Assembly: GCF_017875315.1 (NCBI RefSeq) | Contig: NZ_JAGGMM010000001.1 | Span: 248,001 to 312,000 of the forward strand | DNA: 64,000 nt | Source of the DNA: Methanomicrobium sp. W14 | Lineage (GTDB): Archaea > Halobacteriota > Methanomicrobia > Methanomicrobiales > Methanomicrobiaceae | Direction: 5' to 3' | Shown: piece by piece, positions 16,575-26,300 of the stretch | How positions within the stretch are numbered: the first letter of the stretch is position 1 | Layout of the letters: each line of letters begins with the position of its first letter | Translations under genes and position numbers: made by a program | The notes under the pieces: generated by a model | What the model was told of the DNA's origin: nothing | The model's input: only the letters and a program-made list of their open reading frames with translations | Database searches by the model: none

Positions 16575-19473
16575 TCTTTATTTTGAAAACCTTGGAGAAG
16601 AAGATCCCGAATTTTTAGAAAATTTGGTCGTACGGAGACTTAAAGATTTTTGGTATTATCTGAACAATGCTGAAAATCAGCTGGGCAGGCATACATACAA
16701 ATTTTCGTTTACAGTTAAGGGCATAAATGGAGTTATAAGGCTTTCAGATGAAAAATCATGTATAAATCTCTTTTCCTGTGAAGATTTATTTTATGATGAA
16801 AACCTGAGGCAGAAAATCAACAAGAGTAATATTGATAAAAAAAACAGGACTGTATCTCTTGAATACAGTTTATATAAAGGAATGATATACGCAAAGTCCA
16901 ACAATAAAATAATATCCTGCAGATTCGAACCCAAATTCTATACATTGACTGACATTCAGCCTGTGGGAACACACTCTGATGAGGAGTATAACATTGCACT
17001 TGATTTTCTGAATAATTCTGATTCTATTCGGATAAGAGTAAAGGGTAAGTTTAGATCAATAGATTTTAAAAATAATCTGAAGAAGAAAGAATCGATAACA
17101 GTAAAGACACTTCCGGATGACAAACAAAACTTTTGGGTTTCATACAACACTTACATTCTTCGACGGCAAAGAGAAGCGATAGAGTCCCTTGCCCTTTCAC
17201 CCCGGAAACATCAGATTCCTATACTGAATCTGCTCAGGCAGAAAGGCCGCGATTTCAACTGGGGAGATGTTGACATGTCTTTTGAACCGGCTCGGTGGTT
17301 CATACTAACAGATGATTCAAGAGACGGAACTTCCGAACAGCGGGAATTTGTTAAGAAGGCCTGGGGGACACCCGATTTTGCAATACTGGAAGGTCCGCCG
17401 GGTTCCGGGAAGACAACAACACTCCTTGAATTAATTGCCCAGGCAATTTCCAGAAACCAGCGGATTCTGATGGTAGCCTCTACCCATGTAGCTGTTGACA
17501 ATGTTTTGGAAAAACTTCTGGATACACCCATTCAGACAGATGATGGTGAAAGATCTTTAAAGGAAGCCTGTGGGGCGATTCCACTTCGAATAGGAGATCA
17601 GGGTGATGTCTCAGTTAAGATTCAGCCTTATTGTCTTGAGAGGTTTGCCGAAAGTGAGATCGATTCGATATCAGAACATCTCAAAAAAAAATCGACGAAG
17701 AGCAGCCTTACAGAAGCAGAGAAGATGTGGAAGGGGACGTTAAAAAAGGACAGGAAAAAAGCAAAAGAAAACATGGAAACTCTGCTTTTGGATGTTGCAA
17801 ATCTAATTTGCGGAACTACGATAGGAATCCTGAAAACACCTATTATAGAGAATTCAAATATTTCAGAACCTCTGTTTGACATAGTAATTCTTGACGAGGC
17901 TTCAAAAACGACATTCCAGGAATTTCTTGTCCCTGCACTTTACGGCAAAAAGTGGATCATATCAGGAGATATAAAGCAGCTTTCACCTTACGTTGATCAA
18001 ACCCCAATTGAAAAAAATCTTAAAACAATTAAATCATTTACCAAAGAGGACGGGTATAAAGACAGACAAATATGTCTTTCTGCATTTCAGGCGTCAAGGG
18101 GAGGAAAAAATAGTGAAAACAGTGTTTTGATACTAAAGGAAACTGAGGAAGAAATTTCTGAATGCATTCACTATCTTAGTCAGCAGGCTGAGGGAATAAG
18201 TAAACTGTGTAAAAATTCTGATCACGGAAAATCTCGTATAAATTGTTTGGGATTAGAGCAATTGCCATACACGAATTCTAAGAAACTTGAGATTTTGGCC
18301 TCTGATATTATCGTTACGAAAAAGGATCTACTTCCGCAGATCGAGCAATATCTTCCGCCTCATGTTTATCTTGACGCAAAAATACTAAGAGAAAATTTCT
18401 CAGATGAATATATCCGGAGAAGAAAAGCATTTAACGTCAGACCAGACGAGAAAAAAACATGGGAAGGTGAAATCGCGTGGCGAATTTGCAGAATGCACGA
18501 ACTGCAAAATGTCAAGGACAAGTATGACTCTCTTAATCATGAGGTTAGTCTGCTTGTCCCTCAGTTTGAAAGAGTTGAAGGGAAAAAGAAAAGATTTGAT
18601 CTGTTCAGGGACAAGATAGACACTATCAGGAGAATTGCGCTTCCTTCGGTTCTTGAACTTCTTCAGAATGGTTTTGAGACATCCCAAAAATTCAACGATT
18701 CAGACCTGATTGCACTTTACAGTGGTCTTTCTTATGCAGGAAATGAACCAGGGGTCCTTAAGACAAGGCACACACTTCTCACTTATCAGTACAGAATGCA
18801 TCCTCAAATTTCCTATCTGCCGCATAAGTATGTGTATGAAGGAAAAGCTCTTAAAAACGCCAACGGCGATGAATGGATGAAAAAAGAACGAGAATGGGGA
18901 TATGATAAATATAGTTCACGATGTGTCTGGATTGACATAAGACCAAAAAAAGGAGACCTCCAGGCTGACAAATCCAAATCCAACCATGCAGAAGTACTGG
19001 CAATCAGAAATGATTTCGACCAGTTCAAAAATTGGGCGAAAGAGAATCCCAACAAAAAAAACGGATATTGGTCGGTAGCAATTCTTACATTCTATAACGG
19101 ACAGTTGGATGAACTAAAAAAAGAATTTGCAGGCGAACACGGAAAAGAAGGAATTTCATCCGAATTTGTTCTGAAAAAATCAAATGTTTCAGTAAAAATA
19201 TCCTCTGTTGATCGCTACCAGGGACATGAAGCTGACGTTGTATTTCTCTCATTTGTCCAATCCTGCGGGTTTAGAGATAAAAGAAAGTGTAAAAAATCAG
19301 TCATCGGTTTTCTCAATTTTCAAAACCGTCTCAACGTTGCAGTTACACGGGCACGTTATCAGCTGGTGATGTTTGGTGATAAACAGAACTTCGAATCATG
19401 CAACGCAGAATTTCTCCGTGCACTGGCAAGTGAATCAACTGCCGGGGATATTGAATTCGGAGGTGTAAATTAA
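16567..19473 (+). CDS. Upf1-like superfamily 1 helicase (COG1112 type)
   Basis: A 968-residue SF1B helicase. Motifs in order are Walker A EGPPGSGKTTTLLEL (about residue 276), Walker B DIVILDEAS (about 438), motif III ISGDIKQLSP, motif IV region TYQYRMHPQIS, motif V SSVDRYQGHEADVVFLS and motif VI RLNVAVTRARYQLVMFGD (about 923). The first 230 residues and an insertion of about 230 residues between motifs III and IV are family-unknown and charged. Relatives act on RNA or DNA 5' to 3'. The start ATG at 16567 sits inside the CARF gene end; GAAGGTG precedes it. The family match is to helicases of Mokosh-type defence systems, but no kinase domain is seen here. Confidence 0.88.
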   Translation: MSNLYFENLGEEDPEFLENLVVRRLKDFWYYLNNAENQLGRHTYKFSFTVKGINGVIRLSDEKSCINLFSCEDLFYDENLRQKINKSNIDKKNRTVSLEYSLYKGMIYAKSNNKIISCRFEPKFYTLTDIQPVGTHSDEEYNIALDFLNNSDSIRIRVKGKFRSIDFKNNLKKKESITVKTLPDDKQNFWVSYNTYILRRQREAIESLALSPRKHQIPILNLLRQKGRDFNWGDVDMSFEPARWFILTDDSRDGTSEQREFVKKAWGTPDFAILEGPPGSGKTTTLLELIAQAISRNQRILMVASTHVAVDNVLEKLLDTPIQTDDGERSLKEACGAIPLRIGDQGDVSVKIQPYCLERFAESEIDSISEHLKKKSTKSSLTEAEKMWKGTLKKDRKKAKENMETLLLDVANLICGTTIGILKTPIIENSNISEPLFDIVILDEASKTTFQEFLVPALYGKKWIISGDIKQLSPYVDQTPIEKNLKTIKSFTKEDGYKDRQICLSAFQASRGGKNSENSVLILKETEEEISECIHYLSQQAEGISKLCKNSDHGKSRINCLGLEQLPYTNSKKLEILASDIIVTKKDLLPQIEQYLPPHVYLDAKILRENFSDEYIRRRKAFNVRPDEKKTWEGEIAWRICRMHELQNVKDKYDSLNHEVSLLVPQFERVEGKKKRFDLFRDKIDTIRRIALPSVLELLQNGFETSQKFNDSDLIALYSGLSYAGNEPGVLKTRHTLLTYQYRMHPQISYLPHKYVYEGKALKNANGDEWMKKEREWGYDKYSSRCVWIDIRPKKGDLQADKSKSNHAEVLAIRNDFDQFKNWAKENPNKKNGYWSVAILTFYNGQLDELKKEFAGEHGKEGISSEFVLKKSNVSVKISSVDRYQGHEADVVFLSFVQSCGFRDKRKCKKSVIGFLNFQNRLNVAVTRARYQLVMFGDKQNFESCNAEFLRALASESTAGDIEFGGVN

Positions 19474-21104
19474 TGGAAATAAATCTTAAAAGGGACGTTT
19501 CAGTTGAGTCATTTGAAGCAATTATGGAAATTGCCTCTTTTGATGAAAAATATGATTTTATTCTCCCCGTTCTGAAACTGGAAGAGGAGGGGGGGATTAC
19601 GGTAGAGCAGGTGAATACAAAACTTTTTAATAAGAAACCGGATCATGAAATCGGAAAGCGTCTTCTGGACAGGATAGTTCGGTACAGGCTTATAGAAAAT
19701 TACAATGAAATATCCAGTGACTCAAGAAGTAAGGAAATAAAAGATGCAGAGACAGTTTATTATCAGCCAACCAAAAAAGGAAAAATAGTTTTAAAAGCGC
19801 TTGATAAGAAAGATCTATATTCTTCATTCTTAATTCAAAATTCCTTTGGAAAAGATATATTTGATAAATTTCAGGATTATGAAATAATTGGTTTTGGTTC
19901 TAATGAACCGAATTCGGTAAACTCCTCTAATGGAGAGAATGATTATTACCTTGACACTTTTGGAAAAAAATTAATCCATTATTCATGGCCTCATTCTCCT
20001 CAAGATGAAGATGAAGATGAAGATGAAGATGAGGATGAGGATGATTTATTCAAATATCTTGAATCTGCGGAACTTCTTGAAAAGATTGTACCGAAAAATT
20101 ATGAGGGAGGCTATGATAATGAATCTCCCTCAAATGAGAGTCTTAAAACATTATATAAGTATAATTTAACTGAACTTGGGAAAAAGGCACTTGAAAAAGG
20201 AAAAGTGCCTGTTCCTGAGAAGGGTTCGTATGTGTTATATGCAACAGAAGATCCGCTTTTCCCTGAAAACCTGATAGCCTACGAACCAAAACCTGAAACA
20301 AGAAAAAATGATTTTATAGAGAAAACCCAAAAACACCAAAACGAGGCTAAGAAAACTGACGTATCCAGAGAGACTGAAAGCCCCGACTGGCTCAAACAAC
20401 TTATTAAATCCTTAAAGGACTCTCCCAGGATTATCGAACTTGCTGCACAGGACGGAACGGAAATCCAGCTGACGGAGATCGAGGGGAATATTAAAAGCTC
20501 TAATCAAAACAGAAAAGTATCTATCGTCCTAAGGATAAAATCATCCCAAAATCCACAGATGGAAGTTGCTACAGCCGGAAAAGGAAGTGGATTGAAATCC
20601 ACCTGCACACCGCAAATAAGGATGGATCTTTTAGAGGTGCTAAAAAATATTATCCCGGAAAGAAGCGGTGATCTGACAGAATTCGAAAATGAACCGGCTC
20701 TTCTGGTGAGTTTTGATGAAATAGAAAACAATGCTCAGGAGATAAACTCCGGAAAGAAAAATGTCTTAGTTAAGTCACCTGAAATTCAGGGATTTGGCCG
20801 GTTCGACGATTTAACAGTTAATGGTATCACATTATTGCCAAAGACTTTTCAGGATGCTGTCTCATGGGTAAATCGCCTGATAATTGATTCAATAAATTAT
20901 TACATCGACGAAAATTCTTACGAGGAACAATGTAAAAGAATAATTGAACGATTCTCAAAGAGATTCAGACAAGGGGAGTTAAAAAAAGCTGTGGTGTCGT
21001 TTGATGAGATGAAATCAATTATAAAATCCGAAAAAACAAAGAACCCGGAAAAATACTGGTTCGTAACAGCTCCTGAAATCCTTACGTTAAAGGAGATGAG
21101 ATAA
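19473..21104 (+). CDS. Unknown 543-residue operon protein with winged-helix-like ends and acidic repeat
   Basis: I do not recognise this protein. The first about 120 residues look like a winged helix (FILPVLKLEEEGGITVEQV to KKGKIVLKAL), and a second such unit may end near LTELGKKALEKGK. Between them lies a run of alternating Asp and Glu at about residues 178-191, encoded by a hexanucleotide repeat. The C-terminal half (from about 300) is mixed alpha/beta with no catalytic motif I can name. The start ATG shares one base with the helicase stop (TAATG), and the PLD gene follows after a single base, so it is surely part of this operon, perhaps as adaptor between helicase and nuclease. Confidence 0.75.
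   Translation: MEINLKRDVSVESFEAIMEIASFDEKYDFILPVLKLEEEGGITVEQVNTKLFNKKPDHEIGKRLLDRIVRYRLIENYNEISSDSRSKEIKDAETVYYQPTKKGKIVLKALDKKDLYSSFLIQNSFGKDIFDKFQDYEIIGFGSNEPNSVNSSNGENDYYLDTFGKKLIHYSWPHSPQDEDEDEDEDEDEDDLFKYLESAELLEKIVPKNYEGGYDNESPSNESLKTLYKYNLTELGKKALEKGKVPVPEKGSYVLYATEDPLFPENLIAYEPKPETRKNDFIEKTQKHQNEAKKTDVSRETESPDWLKQLIKSLKDSPRIIELAAQDGTEIQLTEIEGNIKSSNQNRKVSIVLRIKSSQNPQMEVATAGKGSGLKSTCTPQIRMDLLEVLKNIIPERSGDLTEFENEPALLVSFDEIENNAQEINSGKKNVLVKSPEIQGFGRFDDLTVNGITLLPKTFQDAVSWVNRLIIDSINYYIDENSYEEQCKRIIERFSKRFRQGELKKAVVSFDEMKSIIKSEKTKNPEKYWFVTAPEILTLKEMR
20004..20045 (+). repeat. Hexanucleotide repeat GATGAA/GATGAG in the unknown operon protein
   Basis: Four GATGAA units, two GATGAG units and a final GATGAT in tandem, all in frame and coding Asp-Glu pairs. 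Unit changes would alter linker length by two residues without frameshift. Confidence 0.85.
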
Positions 21105-21105
21105 A

Positions 21106-22665
21106 ATGGCAGGAGATTATTCAGGAAACATTCTCAAATCACTTGAAAAGCCCCTGACTGAAACGTTCAGTTTTGAAGATGAAAATCTCGGGCCGTGCTG
21201 GACATACAGAAATTATGCAGACACAGATGATAAAAGGTCAATGAGGTGGGTCTTTCATTCAAATCAAAGAGATTTCATCGTACCTCAAAAAAATGGTAAA
21301 TTTATAACTTATCTCGTTGAGAAAATAGAAGAGGCAAAAGAAACAATCTGCATTTCTTCGTTTTTAATTCAAAAGACCGGTGTTACAGATGCTCTTATAG
21401 CAGCAGAAAAGAGGGGAATCAATATTTTTATCCTTACGGCAAGGGAAGAAGACCTTAAAAATATTGACGATGACAGGCTTGAGGGTGAAGATAAGATAAT
21501 TAAAGAACATATTAATCTTCTAAACTCATTTGCAGAAAAGATCCTCGTAAGGACATGCGACAGTTTCCATGCGAAATATATAATAATTGATCCCGTGTCT
21601 TTTAATCCGTTCGGGTTGATGATGACCTGCAACGCGACATCGGCACCAATGAACGGTTCAAATATAGAGATTGCAACTAATTTGAAAAATGATGAAATCA
21701 AATCATTCTTTGCCCATTTTATATACGGTTTCTGGAAGATGGCCAATCATGAACTTCTGGAAAACAATAAACTCACCGCTGTAAAAAAAGAACTCGCGTT
21801 CAAACCTCAACTGGGGGAGATTACACTTCCGGCAACAACTGACAAGTTATTTTCATTGAATGATAGTATCCTCAAACTTATCAACACTGCCAGAAAATCG
21901 ATAACGATTACTGCATGGTCTTTTGATGAAGGAAACAAAATTGTTGAGGCGCTTGAATCAGCGTCTGACCGGGGTGTTTCAATTAAGATCGGAACAAAGC
22001 AAAACAAAAGGAATACAAAAGCTCTGTTAAATGTTATAGCGAAAGGCGCTGAAGTATTCGGGCATCCAAGATTCCATGCCAAATGTGTCATTGTGGATGG
22101 GAATAAAGGACTTATAACTACATCAAATTTCACAAAACTCGGTCTTGAAACCGGATTTGAAACATCAGTAATTCTTGATGCAGATGAAGCACAAACTATG
22201 GAACCGGTTATTTCAGGATGGCTAAAAAGTTGTCCCTGGGAACTGAAAAAAGATCTTTTGTTGAGAGATGCAAATGAAAAAATTTTGCAATTGAATGAAA
22301 ATAAAAAGGATCTTGATGAAATATCTATTGTTTCTGAAGAAAAAACAGAACTTGAGGATTATATGCCGGATTCACTGGAAAAAATTTTGGGATACACCAT
22401 ACAAAAATCACAGGCTGAAAGAGAAGTAAAAAATCTTAAAAATAAAAAGATTCAGAGATTGATCCTCTCTCAGAAAATCATCGCACCCAACCTTTCGGCT
22501 AACTCAAAAAAAGAGGCAGATATAGATGATAGTCCATTTGATGTTTATAATTCAGGAAAAGGAAAAAGGTTTATTGTTGTGAAAAACTGGGACGATCTTA
22601 AGCCGGCTGAGGAAGTGGCCAGGAAGATAAAAGCCAAAATAGTTGTAAAAAAAGAATTACTGTAA
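21106..22665 (+). CDS. Phospholipase D-superfamily nuclease with two HKD motifs
   Basis: A 519-residue PLD-fold protein. The first catalytic motif is FHAKYIIIDP followed by TCNATSAPMNGSN, the second RFHAKCVIVDGNKG followed by TTSNFTKLG, so both HxKxxxxD sets are complete and the protein can form the active site within one chain. No signal peptide is present, so a nuclease acting in the cytoplasm is more likely than a lipase. About 130 residues after the second motif are charged and probably helical. It is the last gene of the viperin operon, one base after the unknown protein. PLD nucleases paired with SF1 helicases occur in known defence systems. Confidence 0.87.
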   Translation: MAGDYSGNILKSLEKPLTETFSFEDENLGPCWTYRNYADTDDKRSMRWVFHSNQRDFIVPQKNGKFITYLVEKIEEAKETICISSFLIQKTGVTDALIAAEKRGINIFILTAREEDLKNIDDDRLEGEDKIIKEHINLLNSFAEKILVRTCDSFHAKYIIIDPVSFNPFGLMMTCNATSAPMNGSNIEIATNLKNDEIKSFFAHFIYGFWKMANHELLENNKLTAVKKELAFKPQLGEITLPATTDKLFSLNDSILKLINTARKSITITAWSFDEGNKIVEALESASDRGVSIKIGTKQNKRNTKALLNVIAKGAEVFGHPRFHAKCVIVDGNKGLITTSNFTKLGLETGFETSVILDADEAQTMEPVISGWLKSCPWELKKDLLLRDANEKILQLNENKKDLDEISIVSEEKTELEDYMPDSLEKILGYTIQKSQAEREVKNLKNKKIQRLILSQKIIAPNLSANSKKEADIDDSPFDVYNSGKGKRFIVVKNWDDLKPAEEVARKIKAKIVVKKELL

Positions 22666-22753
22666 TATTATCAAATATCTCATTTTTAAAATAAGTATAA
22701 CCCAAAATAAAATCCCGTTTTTAGTATTTCTTTTAAGAAATCTCCGTTGCGTT

Positions 22754-22867
22754 TTAAAAAAAATTCAGAGCATTTTCTATTGCTTCATCATATTTTATTT
22801 TCGGAACAGCCCTTTTGCCGGCGTTTGCATTTATCTTCAACCAGATATCGGCCGGGCTCTGTATCAT
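22754..22867 (-). pseudogene. Fragment resembling a YdeI/OmpD-associated family protein
   Basis: A short reading on the minus strand, MIQSPADIWLKINANAG then KRAVPKIKYDEAIENALNFF, resembles the N-terminal part of YdeI-like proteins (pattern WLKI, then Tyr-x-Glu-Ala-x-x-x-Ala-Leu). It stops where the conserved GWIDG would follow. The rest of the 22.67-22.99 kb gap shows no gene. Confidence 0.4.
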
Positions 22868-22993
22868 ATGCCGGCAGACCCCTGTAACGAAAAGTGCAAA
22901 ATATACAGTCTTTTCTGTTTGGATAAATAATCGAAAAGTATATCGCAGGTAAATTCAACAGGAAATAATTAAAGCCGGGGGGGAAAGATTATA

Positions 22994-25145
22994 TTGAATT
23001 TGACATTAAAAAATGTTGCCAGCTATAAAACTCCTGTTAATGTAAAGATTGACAAAAAAATTAATTTGTTTTACGGTCTCAACGGTTCCGGAAAAACCAC
23101 CATATCGAATTTCTTACAAAACCCAAATCTGGATTGTTTTTGTGACTGCAATATTGCAGATGGAAAAAACAAATAATTTGTAGTGTATAATGAAAATTTT
23201 GTAGAAAATAATTTATGAAAGCTCAAAACAAAGAGGAATATTCACTCTCGGAAATGAGAACAAAGAGGCTGAAATCAATATATATGAGGCCAGGGATAAA
23301 ATAACCTCTCTGGAAAATAGAAGAGAAGAACTGAATAAAGAATTTATTGAAACCGAATCTGAAATAGAAGACCTTGAAAATAATATCCAAAAACAAATCT
23401 GGGATGCCGGGATATGCTATAAAAATTCCCTCTTTAGACTTTTGTCTTACCGGATATAAAAATAATAAAAAGAAATTCTTTAACGAAATATTGAAGACCA
23501 AGCCTGAAACAAATGCAGACATCAGTTTTCAGACTCTTGAATCCGAAATCAGCTTTTTAGAGGAAGGAGACACTGAGATTAAAGCTGAAATTCCTGAAAT
23601 TTCTCTTAATATAGGTATTATTGAAAACGATCCAATATTTCAGGACATAATAGTCGGAAAAAAAGATAACCCGTTTTCAGGTCTTATTGGAGAACTGGAT
23701 AATTCAGACTGGGTAAAAAAAGGGTTGTCCTTTATTGATTCTCAAAAAAAATGCCCCTTCTGCCAACGGGAACTTGGAGAAAAAATTCTGATTAATTTAA
23801 ATGATTATTTTGATAAAACATATTCCCAGAGAATTGAATATCTTGATTATTTGAGGACTCAGTATGAAAAAGAAATTAAAAATCTTCCTGATCCTGAAGC
23901 ATTAAAGAGAGAACAATTTGCAGCTGACTGCCCTGCCTTTATTACTGAATTTATAAATCTTAAAATGCTGCTTTTTCAAAACCTTGAAACTATTGATAAA
24001 AAAATAAGTGAACCAAACAGAAAAATTAAATTAACGGATACCAAATCCCGGTTTAATAAATTAAATCATTATATTGATGCGATAAACCATAATATCCGGG
24101 AGCATAACGACAGAATCAACAGAACTGATGAAATCAATGAAAAAATCAGGGTATCGTTTCTTAGATGTGTCCGAAGAGAGAATGAAGCAGGTATTAAGCA
24201 ATACTTTGTAAATAAGTCAAAATATACTGGAAAACTGGAAAAACTGAGATCTGAAAAAGATAATCATATCCCTGGCGAAATTCAAAAAGAGAATGAAATA
24301 ATTTCAGAAAATCTTGATAAGATAACTAATTTAGAGTCTTCAGTAAACAGCATTAACGATTACCTGAGATACCTGGCGATATCAGGTTTTCAAATCAAAA
24401 AATTTCAGACAAATTTCTACAGGATTGTCAGAGAGAACAATAGTGGTGACCAGTTTAAGTCGTTAAGTGAAGGAGAAAAAACAATAATCAGCTTTCTTTA
24501 TTTTTTGGAGCTGTGCCAGGGGTCAGTATTATCCAATTCATCAGTTGATAAAGATAAAAGGATTATAATTATTGATGACCCTGTTTCAAGCCTTTCATAT
24601 ACTTACGTTTTCAATATTGCGGACCTGATAAAAAGCAGAATTATAGACACGAATTACGCTTCAGTATGCATTTTAACACATAACCTGTATTTTTTCCATG
24701 AACTTTGCATGAGAACAAAAAAGCCATGAATAGAGGAGATGTGAACCTGTACCGGATTTCCAAGAGTACTGAGACTCATATAAAAGAACTGGGTATGAAC
24801 GAAATTCAAAACGACTATAGTGCATACTGGAGGGTAATTAAAGACTTTGATGAAGATGAACGTATGGTCTCAAATTCAATGCTGGCAATTTCAATGAGAA
24901 ATATTATCGAGCATTTTTTCACATTCATTAATGACAAAAAAGATTTAAACGAAGTGATGACGGACATTAAAAAGACTGATTCCGGATATTCTGCTTTTCA
25001 CAGATATATGAATCGAAATTCCCACTCCGATTCTGTGAACCTGTCAGATGTAAATGATATTGACCCTTATATTTTCAGGAATGCTTTTAAAGAAGTCTTT
25101 TACAAATCTGGTTATCAGGACCATTACTTAAAAATGTTAAAATGA
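22994..25145 (+). pseudogene. AAA_13-type P-loop ATPase (RloC/PrrC-related), multiply frameshifted
   Basis: A decayed gene starting with TTG behind a purine-rich site. Part one has LTLKNVASYKTPVNVKIDKK and the Walker A FYGLNGSGKTTIS, then an in-frame TAA at 23174-23176. After it the frame continues FVVYNENFVENN; a one-base shift near 23212 is needed for YESSKQRGIFTLGNENKE and a coiled coil. Another shift near 23400 leads to the large middle part with a zinc-hook-like CPFCQRELGE, the signature LSEGEKTIISF and Walker B IIIIDDPVSSLS. A last shift near 24725 gives the C-terminal domain, with HFFTFINDKKDLN and RYMNRNSHSD. At least four lesions. Intact relatives include restriction-linked anticodon nucleases and other abortive-infection ATPases. 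Confidence 0.85.
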
Positions 25146-25305
25146 TTTAATTCAGTGCACCAGTAATCATAACGTCAGGATATATGCCTGAATAATCTTG
25201 AAAATTCAGAATACATAATTTGTGCGCATGTTATCAGGTATGTGTCTTTCAGATTAAATCACCTGGAAGAAATGTATATATACAATCCCGGATACCCGGA
25301 AACGT

Positions 25306-26199
25306 ATGTTCAGAAATTACATCGCGGCGGTACTTTTTTTTGCGTTGTCGGTTTTGTTCTGGTCTGCCGGAAATTTTTTTAACGTAAACCTGTATTACAA
25401 AATATCGCTCTCTTTTCTTCTTGCAGGCGCCGTTTTTGCAGGCTACGAAATAATCACAGGCAGGATTGCAAAGAGGGTTATAAAGAGCAGGAGAACGCAG
25501 TATACATTCAATAAAGGCATTTTCATTCTGTCGGCTCTTGTTTTTCTTATTTTTATTACGCAAATCTGGATTGAAAATACGGAGTCGCTTGTAATCTCCT
25601 ACGGAATAATTGCCGCCGGAATTGCAATCGCCCTTCAGGACCTGTTCAGAAATTTTGTCGGCGGAATTATAATCGCCGTCTCGGGCGTTTACAGGGTGGG
25701 AGACCGTGTCAGGGTAAAGGACTCTTTAGGCGACATCATGGATATCGGGATAATGAACACCACCATGATGGAAGCCGGAGGCTTTAACGATTCCGAACAG
25801 CCTACCGGGCGTCTTATTACAATGCCCAATTCGGTCGTGATTTCAGAGACGGTCTACAACTATACGAGGGATCACAGCTTTATATGGGACGAAATAAAAG
25901 TTTCCCTTACATGCGAAAGCGACTGGAAGAAAGCCGCGGAAAATTTCCTTAATATTGTCACGGAAGAGACCGGGAGCCTGACGAAACAGGCCGAAAACGA
26001 GATAGAAATACTCGGGGAAAAATATTACCTGCCAAAAAAAATGGTTGAACCGGCAGTTTACATAAGGCTTGCAGAAAGCCGTGTGGAGCTTGGAATACGC
26101 TATGTAACAGACTCTAGGGACAGAAGAATAATAAGCGATGCCCTGAACAGAAAAATACTTGAGGACATTAAAGAGTCAGGCGATTACATTTTGGCCTGA
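25306..26199 (+). CDS. MscS-family mechanosensitive channel
   Basis: A 297-residue small-conductance mechanosensitive channel for osmotic downshock. Four N-terminal membrane helices end in the pore-lining helix IAIALQDLFRNFVGGIIIAV. The beta domain follows with GVYRVGDRVRVKDSLGDIMDIGIMNTTMM and ITMPNSVVISETVYNYTR. The C-terminal alpha/beta domain is complete. It marks the return to ordinary chromosome sequence after the accessory island. Confidence 0.92.
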   Translation: MFRNYIAAVLFFALSVLFWSAGNFFNVNLYYKISLSFLLAGAVFAGYEIITGRIAKRVIKSRRTQYTFNKGIFILSALVFLIFITQIWIENTESLVISYGIIAAGIAIALQDLFRNFVGGIIIAVSGVYRVGDRVRVKDSLGDIMDIGIMNTTMMEAGGFNDSEQPTGRLITMPNSVVISETVYNYTRDHSFIWDEIKVSLTCESDWKKAAENFLNIVTEETGSLTKQAENEIEILGEKYYLPKKMVEPAVYIRLAESRVELGIRYVTDSRDRRIISDALNRKILEDIKESGDYILA

Positions 26200-26300
26200 T
26201 GAAATAACCGGAACTGGATTTATTGCTTTTTTTAAATGTAAACTGATATTATTATGTCCGTCTTTTTCGTTTACACAATTTTTAACCCTACGTCATGTAT

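Noticed and set aside
16567-22665. DISARM system
   Set aside because: A PLD protein and a helicase are present, but the helicase is of the Upf1 type, and neither a DUF1998 protein nor a DNA methyltransferase is in the operon.
13529-25305. Integrative element with attL/attR at tRNA-Leu
   Set aside because: No integrase gene and no second copy of the tRNA 3' end could be seen, so only an island is claimed.
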